Below are positions 9,346 to 23,931 of a stretch of DNA of 64,000 bases, in pieces (position 1 is the stretch's first letter; the number at the start of each line of letters is the position of its first letter). The position numbers were made by a program, and so were the translations under genes. The notes under the pieces were generated by a model. That model was not told the DNA's origin, did no database searches, and saw nothing but the letters and a program-made list of their open reading frames with translations. The stretch is from Enterobacter cloacae subsp. cloacae ATCC 13047 (lineage in GTDB: Bacteria; Pseudomonadota; Gammaproteobacteria; Enterobacterales; Enterobacteriaceae), in the NCBI RefSeq assembly GCF_000025565.1, contig NC_014121.1, positions 4,736,216 to 4,800,215 of the forward strand, written 5' to 3'.

Positions 9346-11313
9346 TCAGTTATCCGTCAGGACATTCTGGTAGCGGTGCAGCATAAACACCAGCCGCGCT
9401 ACCGGCTCGGTCACCTGAGGAGGTGCTTCCCAGACCCTGAGCTTCTCCTGGTAGACATCCAACTCTTCCAGCAACTGCTTAAAGTAACGGCGTCGTTTGT
9501 CATCACTGGAGGCGGAAAGCACATGGTCCGCGGTACGGCGCAACTGGCGGTGGAATGCCGACAGATCGTCGTTGATGGGCACCGGTGCGTTACGCAGACG
9601 CTGATGCGCAATGATCATGGTTAACGCCAGACGAAAGCGGGCAATGTCGCCAGGGAACTTATTTAACAGTAAAAACAGCTGCTGATAGAGCGCAGGCAGA
9701 TGGTTCTCTTTACGGCGCGCAGTGTTGGTGGTCATGGAAGAGACCGCCGCCGAAACGAACTGGTTCAACAGCACGCGACCTGTTCGCGCCTGCGAATTGT
9801 CGCGCACCAGCAGAATCACCATCATCGCCAGGAAACAGCCCACCAGCTGACCCAGGGCGCTGTCGAGGAACTGGCTGAAATGGAACGTCATGGGGTTATC
9901 CAGCACCAGAATGTTAATAGTACTGGCGAGGGCACCGAGCGATCCCAGACGGCGCTTCTGCACTTCTATCCCGATAAAGAATGCCATCACCGCAAGACTG
10001 ATACAGAGCAGCAACATGCTCTGCTGCGTGGACGGGAGGATCACCAGGAAATAGAGCGCGCCAAGCGGTAACGCGGCAATCGTGCCGTACAGGAAATCGA
10101 TAGCGACCATACGCGGGTTGGGCAGACGCATTGCCAGCGCCGTGACGACGGCAATCATGACCATCGCGCCGCTGCCGGAGGTCCAGCCAGTCCACAGCCA
10201 GAACAGCGTGCCGAGCATACAGGCAAGCGTGGTACGCCAGAAGTTGACCATCGCGTGGTGGCGCTCAGCCGATTCCGCCTTGATCACCACTTCGCCCTGC
10301 AGGACTTCCTCTTCCGCCGCGCTGATTTTCGTATTGCCGATCACGCCCCGTTTCAGCAGCAGGTAGCGCGTCGCGGCGCCAACCCACGTATAAATGGTCA
10401 CCGGTGTGTCGCGCTCTCCGGTCCAGGCAATGACCCGCCGCATGCGTTTGAGCTGCTTATGTACGTCCTGCACCGTTTCCACCGGCTCGGCAAACAGTTC
10501 GCGAAAGGTATCGGTAACCGATTCCGGGCGGGTGTTCTGAATAAGGTAGGTTTCGCACGCCTGGGTAATCAGCGTTAAGGAGACGGTATTGATCGCTTTA
10601 AGACGACGGTTGGCGCGCGCCCAGCGCGAGGACTCCATATTAAGGTTACTGCGCATCCCTTCCAGCGCCTGCGTGCGGCGAACCAGTCCACTCCAGGCTT
10701 TGTCCACCTCTTCGCTGTCACCGTGCTTGATGCAGAGCTGCATCAGCTGATACTGGGAGACGATCAGCGCATCCAGTTCGCGATCCACCTCCTGTTTGAT
10801 GGAGCGAGGGGAGAAAAGCAGGTCAGCAACAATTGCGCAGACGATACCAATCACGATCTCACTGCAGCGTTCCACGGCAAACTGCGGCGCGAGCAGCGGT
10901 TCGGTTTGAATGGTGATGACAATAATCAGTGCGGTATAACCCGCCAGCCCCCAGGCGTAAGAGTTTTCGACCTTCACCAGAGAGGAGAGCCAGGTGCAGA
11001 AGCCCGCCCAGATACAGCACACCAATACCATCAACAGTGGCGTGCGGATCATCAAAATGATAATGGTGAGCGCGGCGATACAGCCGATAAACGTCCCGAT
11101 GATACGCAGCATCCCGCGATAGCGGATCGCCCCGGAGTAAGGCTCCCCACCTGCCGCGAATGCCGGGCCAGCCGCGACAATCGCCGCCGTTAACACCGCC
11201 CAGCGGGGGGTTTCCAGCTGGAAGTGAAAGCCGACAAACAGCGCCAGCACAATGGCACTCGCCAGCTTCACGGCGAAGCGAATGTGCTGGCTGGCGATAG
11301 TAAAGATCCCCAT
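9346..11313 (-). CDS. aaeB: p-Hydroxybenzoic acid efflux pump subunit AaeB
   Basis: 655 residues, as in E. coli AaeB, a member of the fusaric-acid resistance (FUSC) family. Two blocks of transmembrane helices (about residues 13-170 and 370-500) are each followed by a cytoplasmic domain. With the membrane-fusion protein AaeA it exports hydroxylated aromatic carboxylic acids and is thought to act as a metabolic relief valve. It is the last gene of aaeXAB, five bases downstream of aaeA, and ends at a strong terminator. Confidence 0.94.
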   Translation of the reverse strand: MGIFTIASQHIRFAVKLASAIVLALFVGFHFQLETPRWAVLTAAIVAAGPAFAAGGEPYSGAIRYRGMLRIIGTFIGCIAALTIIILMIRTPLLMVLVCCIWAGFCTWLSSLVKVENSYAWGLAGYTALIIVITIQTEPLLAPQFAVERCSEIVIGIVCAIVADLLFSPRSIKQEVDRELDALIVSQYQLMQLCIKHGDSEEVDKAWSGLVRRTQALEGMRSNLNMESSRWARANRRLKAINTVSLTLITQACETYLIQNTRPESVTDTFRELFAEPVETVQDVHKQLKRMRRVIAWTGERDTPVTIYTWVGAATRYLLLKRGVIGNTKISAAEEEVLQGEVVIKAESAERHHAMVNFWRTTLACMLGTLFWLWTGWTSGSGAMVMIAVVTALAMRLPNPRMVAIDFLYGTIAALPLGALYFLVILPSTQQSMLLLCISLAVMAFFIGIEVQKRRLGSLGALASTINILVLDNPMTFHFSQFLDSALGQLVGCFLAMMVILLVRDNSQARTGRVLLNQFVSAAVSSMTTNTARRKENHLPALYQQLFLLLNKFPGDIARFRLALTMIIAHQRLRNAPVPINDDLSAFHRQLRRTADHVLSASSDDKRRRYFKQLLEELDVYQEKLRVWEAPPQVTEPVARLVFMLHRYQNVLTDN

Positions 11314-11318
11314 AGCGA

Positions 11319-12251
11319 TTAACCAAACTCGCGCAGACGATGGGCGATTTTACGGAAAATAGAGTCCTGGCTGGCGTCCCGGTCTTTCTCACCGGTGATC
11401 ACCACCGTCGCGGTTGTGCCCGCAGGCCACAGGTTGCCCTGCTGTTCGTCCAGATGAATACGTACCGGCACACGCTGGGCCAGGCGCACCCATTCCAGGT
11501 TGGAATCAACCGTCGCCATCCCTTTAGCATCATTGGAGCTGCTGGAGTTGGTGACGCCAGCCGCAACGCTATCTACGGTACCTTTAAAGACGCGGTTGCT
11601 GCCAAGCGGCGTGATCTCTGCGCGGTAGCCCGGACGAACGCCTTCCAGTTTGGTCTCTTCCATATAGGCAAGCACATAGAATGAGTTTTGTTTCACCAGC
11701 GCCACGGCGGTTGAACCGCGGGTGATAAACTCCCCGGCATAGACATTCAGGTTGGTGACCCAGCCATCGGCAGGTGCGCGGATCACGGTACGCTCCAGAT
11801 CGAGCTTCGCCAGGTCGCGCGTCGCCTGCGCCTTTGCCAGCTGATGCAGCACGGTTTGCAGCACGTTGTTAGACTGATCGATCTCTTCCCGGGACATCGC
11901 CTGAACCCCCAGCTGGTTACGGCGGCCCGCCTCACGGCGTTTCTCCGCAGCCAGCGCCTGGTAATAGGCGACATCCGCTTCCGCTTCTTCCAGTGCTTTC
12001 TGGTAACGCGGCTGGTCAATGGTGAACAGCACCTGGTCTTTCTTCACCAGCTGGTTATCGTGGACGTTAACCGCCGTGATAAGACCGGCCACGTCGGGGG
12101 CGATCGCCACGACATCGGCGCTAAAACGCGCGTCACGCGTCCACGGTGATTCGGTGTAATAGACCCAGGCGCGAAAAATAGCGATGAACGCGAGGATAAC
12201 CAGCGCCATGGTGATGGCGGTGCGGGAGATTTTTCTTGTTAGCGTTTTCAC
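11319..12251 (-). CDS. aaeA: p-Hydroxybenzoic acid efflux pump subunit AaeA (membrane-fusion protein)
   Basis: 310 residues from a GTG at 12249-12251, which has a TGAGG ribosome-binding site five bases upstream and gives the E. coli length; a TTG 15 bases further upstream would overlap aaeX and is less likely. An N-terminal transmembrane anchor (about 7-27) is followed by a biotinyl-lipoyl half motif ([11 protein letters not shown]), a coiled-coil hairpin (about 85-150) and the second lipoyl half (IRAPADGWV), the layout of HlyD/EmrA-type adaptors. It partners AaeB. The aaeX stop lies seven bases upstream, which implies coupled translation. Confidence 0.94.
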   Translation of the reverse strand: MKTLTRKISRTAITMALVILAFIAIFRAWVYYTESPWTRDARFSADVVAIAPDVAGLITAVNVHDNQLVKKDQVLFTIDQPRYQKALEEAEADVAYYQALAAEKRREAGRRNQLGVQAMSREEIDQSNNVLQTVLHQLAKAQATRDLAKLDLERTVIRAPADGWVTNLNVYAGEFITRGSTAVALVKQNSFYVLAYMEETKLEGVRPGYRAEITPLGSNRVFKGTVDSVAAGVTNSSSSNDAKGMATVDSNLEWVRLAQRVPVRIHLDEQQGNLWPAGTTATVVITGEKDRDASQDSIFRKIAHRLREFG

Positions 12252-12258
12252 ATCAACC

Positions 12259-12462
12259 TCAGACAAACATGCGCGATATCAGGTAGAACAGGCAGCAATA
12301 CAGCGCGGTATTGAACAATGCAGGGTGCCAGACGAAATCGTAGATCCCGGTAGGAACCAGCACCTTGCGCACCAGCCAGAAGATCGCCAGTGATAAAAGA
12401 AGCTCGAAAAATATCGGTGGGAACGACAGACCGAACACCACGATAACGGGAAACAGACTCAT
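12259..12462 (-). CDS. aaeX: AaeX, small DUF1656 membrane protein
   Basis: 67 residues with two predicted transmembrane segments (about 7-31 and 47-65), typical of the DUF1656 family that almost always precedes an AaeA-type adaptor and an AaeB-type pump. Its role in efflux is unknown; in E. coli it is not essential for resistance. It is the first gene of aaeXAB, divergent from aaeR, and the operon is expected to be induced by aromatic acids through AaeR. Confidence 0.92.
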   Translation of the reverse strand: MSLFPVIVVFGLSFPPIFFELLLSLAIFWLVRKVLVPTGIYDFVWHPALFNTALYCCLFYLISRMFV

Positions 12463-12603
12463 GTTGACCTTGATAAGAGAGAGTGCAGGCTTCAGAATTT
12501 TTAGCGCACGCCACCGCGGGAGAGCAAGAAACGCCGGGCGAGAATGGCGCAGCCGTTATGTAATTAATAATATATTAACGTAACTGTTATGCTGTTATCT
12601 ATA

Positions 12604-12625
12604 ATATGTGATCTAAATCACTTTT
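12604..12625 (+). promoter_or_regulatory. Near-consensus CRP site overlapping the aaeR promoter
   Basis: TGTGA (12607-12611), six bases, then TCACT (12618-12622), inside the palindrome GTGAT-CTAA-ATCAC, close to the ideal CRP site. A TATAAT hexamer (12600-12605), the likely aaeR -10, overlaps its left edge, so CRP bound here should block aaeR or act on the divergent aaeX promoter. Confidence 0.6.
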
Positions 12626-12640
12626 AAGCCAGAGTGAACA

Positions 12641-13567
12641 ATGGAACGTTTAAAACGCATGTCGGTCTTCGCCAAAGTGGTTGAACTTGGCTCATTTACT
12701 GCTGCTGCCCGGCAGTTGCAGATGAGCGTCTCCTCCATCAGTCAGACGGTGTCAAAACTGGAAGATGAACTGCAGGTGAAGCTGCTCAACCGCAGCACCC
12801 GCAGTATTGGTCTGACGGAGGCGGGTAAAATTTACTATCAGGGCTGTCGCCGCATGATGCATGAAGTGCAGGATGTTCACGAGCAGCTCTATGCCTTTAA
12901 CAACACGCCCATCGGGACACTGCGGATTGGCTGTTCTTCAACTATGGCACAAAATGTTCTCGCCGCCATGACCGCAGAGATGCTGAAAGAATATCCGGGA
13001 TTAACCGTGAATCTGGTTACCGGTATTCCCGCTCCGGACCTGATCGCAGACGGGCTGGATGTGGTGATCCGGGTTGGCGCGCTGCAGGACTCCAGCCTCT
13101 TCTCCCGTCGACTCGGGAGTATGCCGATGGTGGTCTGTGCCTCGAAGAGCTATCTGGCGCAGTACGGCGTGCCGGAGAAACCAGCCGATCTCGCCAACCA
13201 CTCCTGGCTGGAGTACAGCGTCCGCCCCGATAATGAGTTTGAACTGATTGCCCCGGAAGGCATTTCTACCCGACTGCTGCCGGAAGGACGGTTTGTCACC
13301 AACGACCCGATGACCATCTCGCGCTGGCTGGTGGCGGGCGCCGGGATCGCTTACGTCCCGTTAATGTGGGTGATCAATGAGATCAACAGCGGAGTGCTGG
13401 AGATCCTGTTCCCTCGCTACCAGTCCGATCCGCGTCCGGTGTATGCCCTGTATACCGAAAAAGACAAACTGCCGCTTAAGGTGCAGGTGTGCATTAACTA
13501 TCTGACCGAGTATTTTGTGGAGGTTGCGGAACTGTTTCAGGGCATGCGGGGAAGAAGGAAAGAGTAG
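12641..13567 (+). CDS. aaeR: LysR-family regulator AaeR of the aaeXAB operon
   Basis: 308 residues. An N-terminal winged helix-turn-helix (about 1-60, with SFTAAARQLQMSVSSISQ) is followed by a LysR co-inducer-binding domain (about 90-295). It is transcribed divergently from aaeX, the standard arrangement for a LysR activator and its target. In E. coli AaeR activates aaeXAB in response to aromatic carboxylic acids. The 178-bp divergent gap contains a strong CRP-like site. It ends just before a palindromic repeat shared with tldD. Confidence 0.92.
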   Translation: MERLKRMSVFAKVVELGSFTAAARQLQMSVSSISQTVSKLEDELQVKLLNRSTRSIGLTEAGKIYYQGCRRMMHEVQDVHEQLYAFNNTPIGTLRIGCSSTMAQNVLAAMTAEMLKEYPGLTVNLVTGIPAPDLIADGLDVVIRVGALQDSSLFSRRLGSMPMVVCASKSYLAQYGVPEKPADLANHSWLEYSVRPDNEFELIAPEGISTRLLPEGRFVTNDPMTISRWLVAGAGIAYVPLMWVINEINSGVLEILFPRYQSDPRPVYALYTEKDKLPLKVQVCINYLTEYFVEVAELFQGMRGRRKE

Positions 13568-13573
13568 GTATTT

Positions 13574-13610
13574 CCCCTCTCCCCGTTGGGGAGAGGGTTA
13601 GGGTGAGGGG
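13574..13610. repeat. Dispersed palindromic intergenic repeat, copy 2
   Basis: This is the reverse complement of the repeat at 91-125, with a hairpin pairing CCCTCTCCCC with GGGGAGAGGG (loop GTT) and a GGGTGAGGGG tail. It fills the gap between the convergent genes aaeR and tldD and could terminate both. Confidence 0.75.
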
Positions 13611-13616
13611 AGAAAA

Positions 13617-15110
<1,494 letters not shown>

Positions 15111-15146
15111 TTATTGAGAGTGAGGCAATTACCTGCCCACGTCAAA

Positions 15147-18100
15147 TCATTGCTGTGCATCTTTGCGCGGCTGGCGCAGCACTTCATTAATCTGCGGTTT
15201 ATCCACCGGACCGGTGATGCGGTAGCGCAGAATAGAGACTTTGCTCCACAGCGGCCCCAGCACTTTACTGGCAGCAAACACCGCAGCACCAACAATCGGG
15301 TTCACCACAAAGGCGGCTGCCACCCCCACGCTCGCGGAGATTTCCGGCGCCACCACGGCTTCCATATCCAGCTCGCGACGTACAAGGTTAACCGAGCCCT
15401 TCATGGCGATATCCGCTTCCAGACCGTCCACCAGCGTGTCGTCCGTATGCATAACGCCGTCCTTGATCCACGCCGTACTGCGGATGGAATCGTAGTAGAA
15501 CCCTTCGCTGAAGGTATCGCTGAAATCAAAACGCAGCTTACGCAGCAGCGCATCAAAGCTCAGAAGACGCAGGATCTGCCCGGCGCGTCCCGTGCTCACA
15601 TCGGCAATTTCACCTTTTCCGAAGCGGGTTTTCAGTATGCCGTTAAGCGAGGCCTCATCCGGCTTCCACGGCGCGTCACGCCAGTGAAGATCGTAATCGA
15701 CGTCAAATGACGAGCCGCGCAACGGCGTGCTGATACCAAAGAAATTGGCTGCTGCATCCAGTTTGTTACCCTTAATGTCGCCTTTCAGCGAGGTGCGCTG
15801 TTCGCCTGGGTTATTCACCCACTCGCCCGCGGCCGTCAGACGACCAAAGCCGGTATCCACCAGCCCACCCGTGAGGCTCAGCGTGTTGCCCTGAATCGCG
15901 AAGTCACCGTCAATTCGGCCATATTTTTGTCCCCACAGCCAGCACTCAGCACAGCGCAGTTGCAGATCCGGCCAGCCGCTGAAGTCCACGCGGGAAGTGT
16001 TACTCAACGGCGATGTCGGAGTCGATTGATCTTTCCCGCCCGCCGTTGCCGGGTTGTAGTAGAGATAGCGGATTGCCGCCTGCCACGGGGCGTTATCGCG
16101 CATGGTCAGGGTGGCGTTGATCTCCCTGCCCTGAGCCTCTACTTTCGAGCCGTTAGCCGTCGGCTGAGAGACGATACTCAGGTTGTTCCACTGTTGCCCA
16201 CCCAGCGTGAGCGACGGTGTGCGCACGGTGACGGTTTGCGGGAACTGCGCCGCCTCATCCACGTTTTGCCCGACGCCTTTCTGGAACAGCGCCAGCCACT
16301 GCGCGCCATCCATCGGCGGGAGATTCAGCTCAATGCCCTGGTGATCCGGGAGCGGAGGCGTGGTTCGGCTGTCCGTCGTCCAGATGGCTTTGTCCAGCGT
16401 CAGCTTACGGTTGAGCAGCCAGCGGCTGTTGAAATGGTTCGTGCCACCCGCGCTGCCGGTCAGTTCGAAGCTGTTCAGGTTGCCCACGACGTTAAGCGTC
16501 ACGGGCAGCGCCTGTCCGGCCTGTTTATCCAGCGGTGCAGGCAACTGGCTGCTGAGATTTTTCAGATCGCCAGTAAGATCGACCTTATACTTCGTACCGG
16601 CGTGGTAGGGCAGTTCAATATCCACCTTCCCCTTCCAGGCGGCTGCACCATCAACCGACTCCTGAATGGGTTTCGGCAGTACATCCATCCGCGAGGGTTG
16701 CCAGTTACCGTCCAGATTGACAGCCACCTGGTAGGCCTTCTCCCCCTCGGTGGTCGTGAAGTCGATGTTGACGGGCTGATTGAACCAGTTGGCTGTGAGC
16801 GGCTCACTCTTCAGGTTGCCGTTCACAAAGCTGAACTGTCCGCTGAGGTTCTTCAGCGTACTTTCCAGCGGTTTGATATACAGGCTGTTGTTGTTCAGGC
16901 GGACATCACCTTTGGCGGTGGTCATTTCGCCGTCCAGCGGGATATCCAGATGTAAGCGAGCATTCACATCGCCATCAAGCTGGAGTTGCTCAAGCGTGGC
17001 AGCCAGCGAAGCTTTCAGCGGCGTCTCTTCAAAATAGGGACCGACCGCCTTGCCCGGCCCGTTGATATCGGCATCAATCAGCAGTTTCTCTTTTGAGTAA
17101 TCGGGGATATTTGCCGTCAGGTTGGTGGCCGTCACGCCGCCCAGCGCGACGCTGTCTGACTTCATCCACAACCCGTCATTGAGAAAATTAAGCTCGATAT
17201 CGAGGTTTTTCAGTGCAGGCCAGCCCGGCTGGAACGCAAAGGTAGCGTTGTGCAACGGCACCAGCACCTGGAACTGACCTTCGTTATGTTTGTATGGGAA
17301 AAGATGCGGATTACCGCCATAGGCCAGGGTGGCGTTATCCGCCTGACCGCCCTGGATCGCCCCGCTCAGGTAGTCCACGAGCGCTTTACCCATCAGGTTT
17401 TCCGGGAAGTAACGCCAGGCCTGAGAACCGTCGCTGGTGCTGATCCCCGCCAGAATACCCAGCCACGGCTCTTCACCTTCAGGCTTTAAATAGCGGAAAT
17501 CCCCGCGGGCATGAACCGCTTTGGCTTTCACATCGATATGGCGGCCATCAAGCTGGAAGCCTTTATCATTGCGCAGCCAGTTAAGCACCGCGTTGCCTTT
17601 TTCAATTTCCAGAGGTGCCCTGAAGACCGTTTCATAAGGCATTTTGGCGTCATGCATCTCAACGGTCAGCCTGCCGTTCTCAACGCTGCCCTCCAGCTTG
17701 CCACTGAAGTTCTCAGCCCCCGGCAGCAGTTTCCATTGTTTCCAGGCCAGATCTTTCCACGTCGCCTGGAAGCGGGTTTTCTCCGTTGCCTGCAGCGGGA
17801 TATCCAGCGCGAGGGCGTCAATTTCCCCACTTGGCTGCGTTGCCAGCCAAACGTCACCCAAATCAGGAGAGAGCTTCGCTGCCATGGAGCGCAGCCCTTC
17901 AATGGCCGCCAAATCGAGATGCGTGGCGCGGATACGCAGCTCATCGCTACGCTTATTATTCGTGCCGCCGACATCCTGCTCAGGCATCCATGCCAGCGTC
18001 AGCGCGCCGCGCGGCCAGGGTTTGCCGTCCATGGTGATGCGCGTATCCGGGATGGCAAACTGCCAGCCCCCTTTCTCTTTCGTCACATGTGCGGTGAGGT

Positions 18101-18947
18101 TATCTACAGAGAGTTGATGCTGCTTGCTTTCGCCTTGCCAGCTTGCACCGCCCTGCTTCAGCCAGATATCGCCGCTGGCGAACACGCCTTTCGTCAGGGT
18201 CATCCAGCCTTCCAGGCTAAAACGGGCCGTTTCCAGCTGCATATTTTGCTGCAGCCAGTCGCCGAGCCACGGCTTCACATCCACGTCGTCAGCCTGCAGC
18301 CACACCTTGCCGTTGTTGAGCAAGCCGTCGTCGTCACGCAGATCCATACGGACCTGCATGACCCCATGCTGGCCGTTCAGGCTGGAGAGGTTCACCTGCC
18401 CCTCGGCACGGTGACGCTCTTTGCCGTTAAGCCAGGTCAGTTGCGGGATCTTCAGTTCGGCGCGCTGGCCGGAAAGGGTAATAAAGCTCACTTCGCTGTC
18501 GCGCAGATCGAAATGATCGAACTGACGCAGAAAGAGATCGCTCAGGCGGTTGGCTTCAAGGCTCTGCGTGTTATCCCCGCCGGAGAGCGGCGTGTTGGTC
18601 AAAAACTGAAGCTGATAAAAGGTGAGATCGCGGAACTGCCAGCGCATGTGCAGCAGGCTTTGCCAGACATCCAGTGCCAGGGTCACGCGTTTGATTTTCA
18701 GATAGCCGCCATCTTTCAGGCTGGCACTGATGTCCCGGGCATCCAGCGTCGGGCCAAAATTTTGCCAGCTGGCGCTGACCTGGCTCACGTCAACCGGCAC
18801 ACCGGTGGCGGATTCGATCTTCGCCAGCACCTGCGGACGCCAGCTGTCCAGATGCGGTAAAACGAGGCGCAGCCCGCTCACGAGCAGCGCGACAATCACG
18901 ACAAGCGTTGCCCCTGTAAGCAGTAAAATCCCCGGCAATCGCCTCAC
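15147..18947 (-). CDS. yhdP: YhdP, AsmA-like inter-membrane phospholipid transport protein
   Basis: 1266 residues, the same as E. coli YhdP. The start is a GTG with an AAGGAG site upstream; an out-of-frame ATG just before it is ignored. An N-terminal transmembrane helix (about 5-28) is followed by a very long periplasmic part of repeating beta-strand units and a conserved AsmA-like C-terminal region (DGLEADIAMKGSVNLV). With TamB and YdbH it forms bridge-like proteins thought to carry phospholipids to the outer membrane. It lies directly downstream of rng, so its expression may depend on the same operon. Confidence 0.95.
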   Translation of the reverse strand: MRRLPGILLLTGATLVVIVALLVSGLRLVLPHLDSWRPQVLAKIESATGVPVDVSQVSASWQNFGPTLDARDISASLKDGGYLKIKRVTLALDVWQSLLHMRWQFRDLTFYQLQFLTNTPLSGGDNTQSLEANRLSDLFLRQFDHFDLRDSEVSFITLSGQRAELKIPQLTWLNGKERHRAEGQVNLSSLNGQHGVMQVRMDLRDDDGLLNNGKVWLQADDVDVKPWLGDWLQQNMQLETARFSLEGWMTLTKGVFASGDIWLKQGGASWQGESKQHQLSVDNLTAHVTKEKGGWQFAIPDTRITMDGKPWPRGALTLAWMPEQDVGGTNNKRSDELRIRATHLDLAAIEGLRSMAAKLSPDLGDVWLATQPSGEIDALALDIPLQATEKTRFQATWKDLAWKQWKLLPGAENFSGKLEGSVENGRLTVEMHDAKMPYETVFRAPLEIEKGNAVLNWLRNDKGFQLDGRHIDVKAKAVHARGDFRYLKPEGEEPWLGILAGISTSDGSQAWRYFPENLMGKALVDYLSGAIQGGQADNATLAYGGNPHLFPYKHNEGQFQVLVPLHNATFAFQPGWPALKNLDIELNFLNDGLWMKSDSVALGGVTATNLTANIPDYSKEKLLIDADINGPGKAVGPYFEETPLKASLAATLEQLQLDGDVNARLHLDIPLDGEMTTAKGDVRLNNNSLYIKPLESTLKNLSGQFSFVNGNLKSEPLTANWFNQPVNIDFTTTEGEKAYQVAVNLDGNWQPSRMDVLPKPIQESVDGAAAWKGKVDIELPYHAGTKYKVDLTGDLKNLSSQLPAPLDKQAGQALPVTLNVVGNLNSFELTGSAGGTNHFNSRWLLNRKLTLDKAIWTTDSRTTPPLPDHQGIELNLPPMDGAQWLALFQKGVGQNVDEAAQFPQTVTVRTPSLTLGGQQWNNLSIVSQPTANGSKVEAQGREINATLTMRDNAPWQAAIRYLYYNPATAGGKDQSTPTSPLSNTSRVDFSGWPDLQLRCAECWLWGQKYGRIDGDFAIQGNTLSLTGGLVDTGFGRLTAAGEWVNNPGEQRTSLKGDIKGNKLDAAANFFGISTPLRGSSFDVDYDLHWRDAPWKPDEASLNGILKTRFGKGEIADVSTGRAGQILRLLSFDALLRKLRFDFSDTFSEGFYYDSIRSTAWIKDGVMHTDDTLVDGLEADIAMKGSVNLVRRELDMEAVVAPEISASVGVAAAFVVNPIVGAAVFAASKVLGPLWSKVSILRYRITGPVDKPQINEVLRQPRKDAQQ

Positions 18948-18988
18948 GCATCTCTCCTTGTCAGCTTTTTCACGCAGCGAACTGCGTC

Positions 18989-20459
18989 TTACATCATGAC
19001 GACGTCAAATTGCTCCTGGTTATAGAGCGGCTCAATTTGTACTTTTACCTGTTTGCCGACAAAGATTTCCACTTCCGCCAGCGCGTGCGACTCTTCACCT
19101 TTCAGCGCTTCAGCCACCGCAGGGGAAGCATAGACCAGAAAACGATCGGAGTCGTAGGCATGATGAACGCGGACAATTTCACGCATGATCTCATAGCAGA
19201 CGGTCTCCACCGTCTTTACGGTGCCGCGTCCGTGGCAGGTTGGACACTCGTTACACAGCACATGTTCCACACTTTCACGGGTCCGTTTACGCGTCATTTC
19301 CACCAGCCCCAGCTGTGAGAAGCCGTTAATGCTGGTTTTCACGCGATCTTTACTCAGCGCCTGCTCAAGCGAGTGCAGCACACGACGGCGATGGTCTTCA
19401 TTATTCATATCGATAAAGTCGATGATGATAATGCCACCCAGGTTGCGCAGACGAAGCTGGCGCGCAATGGCCTGTGTCGCTTCAATGTTGGTATTGAAGA
19501 TAGTGTCATCCAGGTTGCGATGGCCGACAAACGCACCGGTGTTGATGTCCACGGTGGTCATTGCTTCGGTCTGATCGATGATCAGATAACCGCCGGACTT
19601 CAGTTCAACCTTGCGCTCCAGCGCACGCTGGATCTCATTTTCGACATCATAGAGATCGAAGATTGGCTGACGCCCGGTGTAATGTTCCAGCAGGCCAGGC
19701 ATTTCCGGGATGTACTCAGCGGTAAATTCGAGCAGCGCTTCGTAGGTGAGGCGCGAGTCCACGCGGATTCGGTCGAGCTGAGCATCAGCAAAATCACGCA
19801 GTACGCGCTGGGCAAGCGCCAGCTCACCGTACAGCTGATAGCGGGTCTGGTTGCGTTTTTTTACGCTCCATCACCTTAGTCCAGACGCGCTTCAGGTAAG
19901 CCGCATCGGATGCCAGATCCTCTTCGCTAACCCCTTCGGCGGCGGTTCGGATGATAAACCCGCCCTGTTCGTCGCAGTAGGCGCTGACCACTTTCTTAAG
20001 GCGCTCGCGCTCGCTTTCACTTTCAATACGCTGGGAAACCCCCACGTGCGACGCGCCCGGCATAAAGACCAGGTAACGGGAAGGTAACGTGATGTCGGTT
20101 GTCAGACGGGCGCCTTTGGTGCCAAGGGGGTCTTTCACCACCTGCACCATCAGATCCTGCCCCTGACGCACCAGCTCTGAAATGTCGCGTACGGCAAACT
20201 GCTTTTGCTCTTCGCCTGCGACACACTCGGTATGCGGCATGATGTCGGAGGCATGTAAAAATGCCGCCTTATCCAGTCCAATATCTACAAAAGCCGCCTG
20301 CATACCCGGCAGTACGCGGCTGACACGACCTTTGTAGATATTGCCTACTATTCCGCGTCGCGCTTCACGCTCAATATGAATTTCCTGAAGAATGCCACCA
20401 TCAATGTAGGCCACACGGGTTTCCGATGGCGTTACGTTTACCAACAATTCAGCCGTCAT
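18989..20459 (-). pseudogene. rng: Ribonuclease G (rng/cafA), disrupted by a one-base insertion
   Basis: The reading frame starts at ATG 20457-20459 (protein start [13 protein letters not shown]) and matches E. coli RNase G through VMERKK (about residue 200), then runs out of frame to a stop near 19824. The rest of the enzyme (VDSRLTYEALLEF to the C-terminal QFDVVMM) continues in another frame to 18989. The break coincides with seven A in the coding strand (plus-strand T7, 19856-19862), where six are needed for the expected KK-R reading. The N-terminal piece keeps the S1 domain; the catalytic aspartates (VDINTGAFVG, IIIDFIDM) lie after the break. RNase G trims the 16S rRNA 5' end and some mRNAs. 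It may be a real mutation or a base-calling error. Confidence 0.85.
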
Positions 20460-21042
20460 AATTATCCCTTCCCTCACGCAGTGAGTTAAAATTGCTCAGC
20501 AACTCATACGTTTCCACCAGCGGTAAGCCGACTACGGCGTGATAGCTGCCATTTATCTTCCTGACAAAACAGCCACCCAGCCCTTGAATACCGTATGCAC
20601 CTGCTTTATCCATCGGTTCACCGCTGGCAATATACGCGGCGATCTCGTCGTTGGTCAGTACTCTGAAGGTCACGTCCGTCACCACCAGACAATCCAGCAC
20701 GTGCTTGCTGTCCGCCAGCGCCACCGCGGTCATCACCTGATGCGTTTGCCCGGACATTTTGTGCAGCATATGTGCTGCATGCTCAGCGTCTCGCGGTTTC
20801 TCAAGCACTTCACCGTTAATGATAACGATGGTATCCGCCCCCAGCACCGGCAGGTCGCGTGGCACGCACGCAACGCCAGCCTGCGCTTTCTCACGCGCCA
20901 GGCGAGAAACATACTGCTGAGCACTTTCGCCCTCAGCACGTTTTTCTTCGATGCCGGTAACGATACGTTCAAAAGCGATGCCCAACTGCGTGAGCAACTC
21001 CTGACGACGTGGAGAACCGGAGGCAAGATAGATAGACGTCAT
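20449..21042 (-). CDS. yhdE: Maf-family nucleoside triphosphate pyrophosphatase YhdE (dTTP/UTP)
   Basis: 197 residues, matching E. coli YhdE. The Maf signature SGSPRR lies at residues 8-13, with conserved EKAQAG and GADTIV segments that carry the lysine and the metal-binding aspartate. YhdE removes pyrophosphate from dTTP, UTP and modified pyrimidine nucleotides. It may be a house-cleaning enzyme and can slow septation when overproduced. Its 3' end overlaps the rng start by 11 bp, and mreD ends nine bases upstream, so it belongs to the mre operon. Confidence 0.93.
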   Translation of the reverse strand: MTSIYLASGSPRRQELLTQLGIAFERIVTGIEEKRAEGESAQQYVSRLAREKAQAGVACVPRDLPVLGADTIVIINGEVLEKPRDAEHAAHMLHKMSGQTHQVMTAVALADSKHVLDCLVVTDVTFRVLTNDEIAAYIASGEPMDKAGAYGIQGLGGCFVRKINGSYHAVVGLPLVETYELLSNFNSLREGRDNYDG

Positions 21043-21051
21043 AGAAACCTT

Positions 21052-22544
<1,493 letters not shown>

Positions 22545-22571
22545 AGGCTATGCGTATTCTCGTGTCAGAGA

Positions 22572-22598
22572 GAAAGGGTAGCGATTCGCTACCCTTTC
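22572..22598 (-). terminator. Perfect 12-bp hairpin between mreB and mreC, possible attenuator
   Basis: GAAAGGGTAGCG pairs exactly with CGCTACCCTTTC around a three-base loop. On the minus strand it starts eight bases after the mreB stop and is followed by TCTCTCTG rather than a clean T run. It is probably a partial terminator or an RNA end-stabiliser that keeps mreB expression above mreCD. Function is inferred. Confidence 0.6.
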
Positions 22599-22605
22599 AC
22601 CATGA

Positions 22606-23784
<1,179 letters not shown>

Positions 23785-23931
23785 TCATCCCCTGACTCCC
23801 TCAGGGCTGAGTACACAGTAGCGTTCCTCACTTTCATTTGTAACCCGCTAAAGGTCGTTCACTGGCTTTTTGCTCGTCATACTCAAAGCTACAGGCGCGA
23901 TATTCTACGTGAAAACAGCGTAAACGGCAGG

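Noticed and set aside
17511..18860. 449-codon open frame antisense to yhdP
   Set aside because: Low-complexity shadow of a 1266-residue gene collinear with E. coli YhdP.
19824..19870. Programmed ribosomal -1 frameshift in rng
   Set aside because: A -1 shift at the A7 run does not restore the RNase G frame; one base must be skipped. An indel, sequencing error or transcript slippage fits better.
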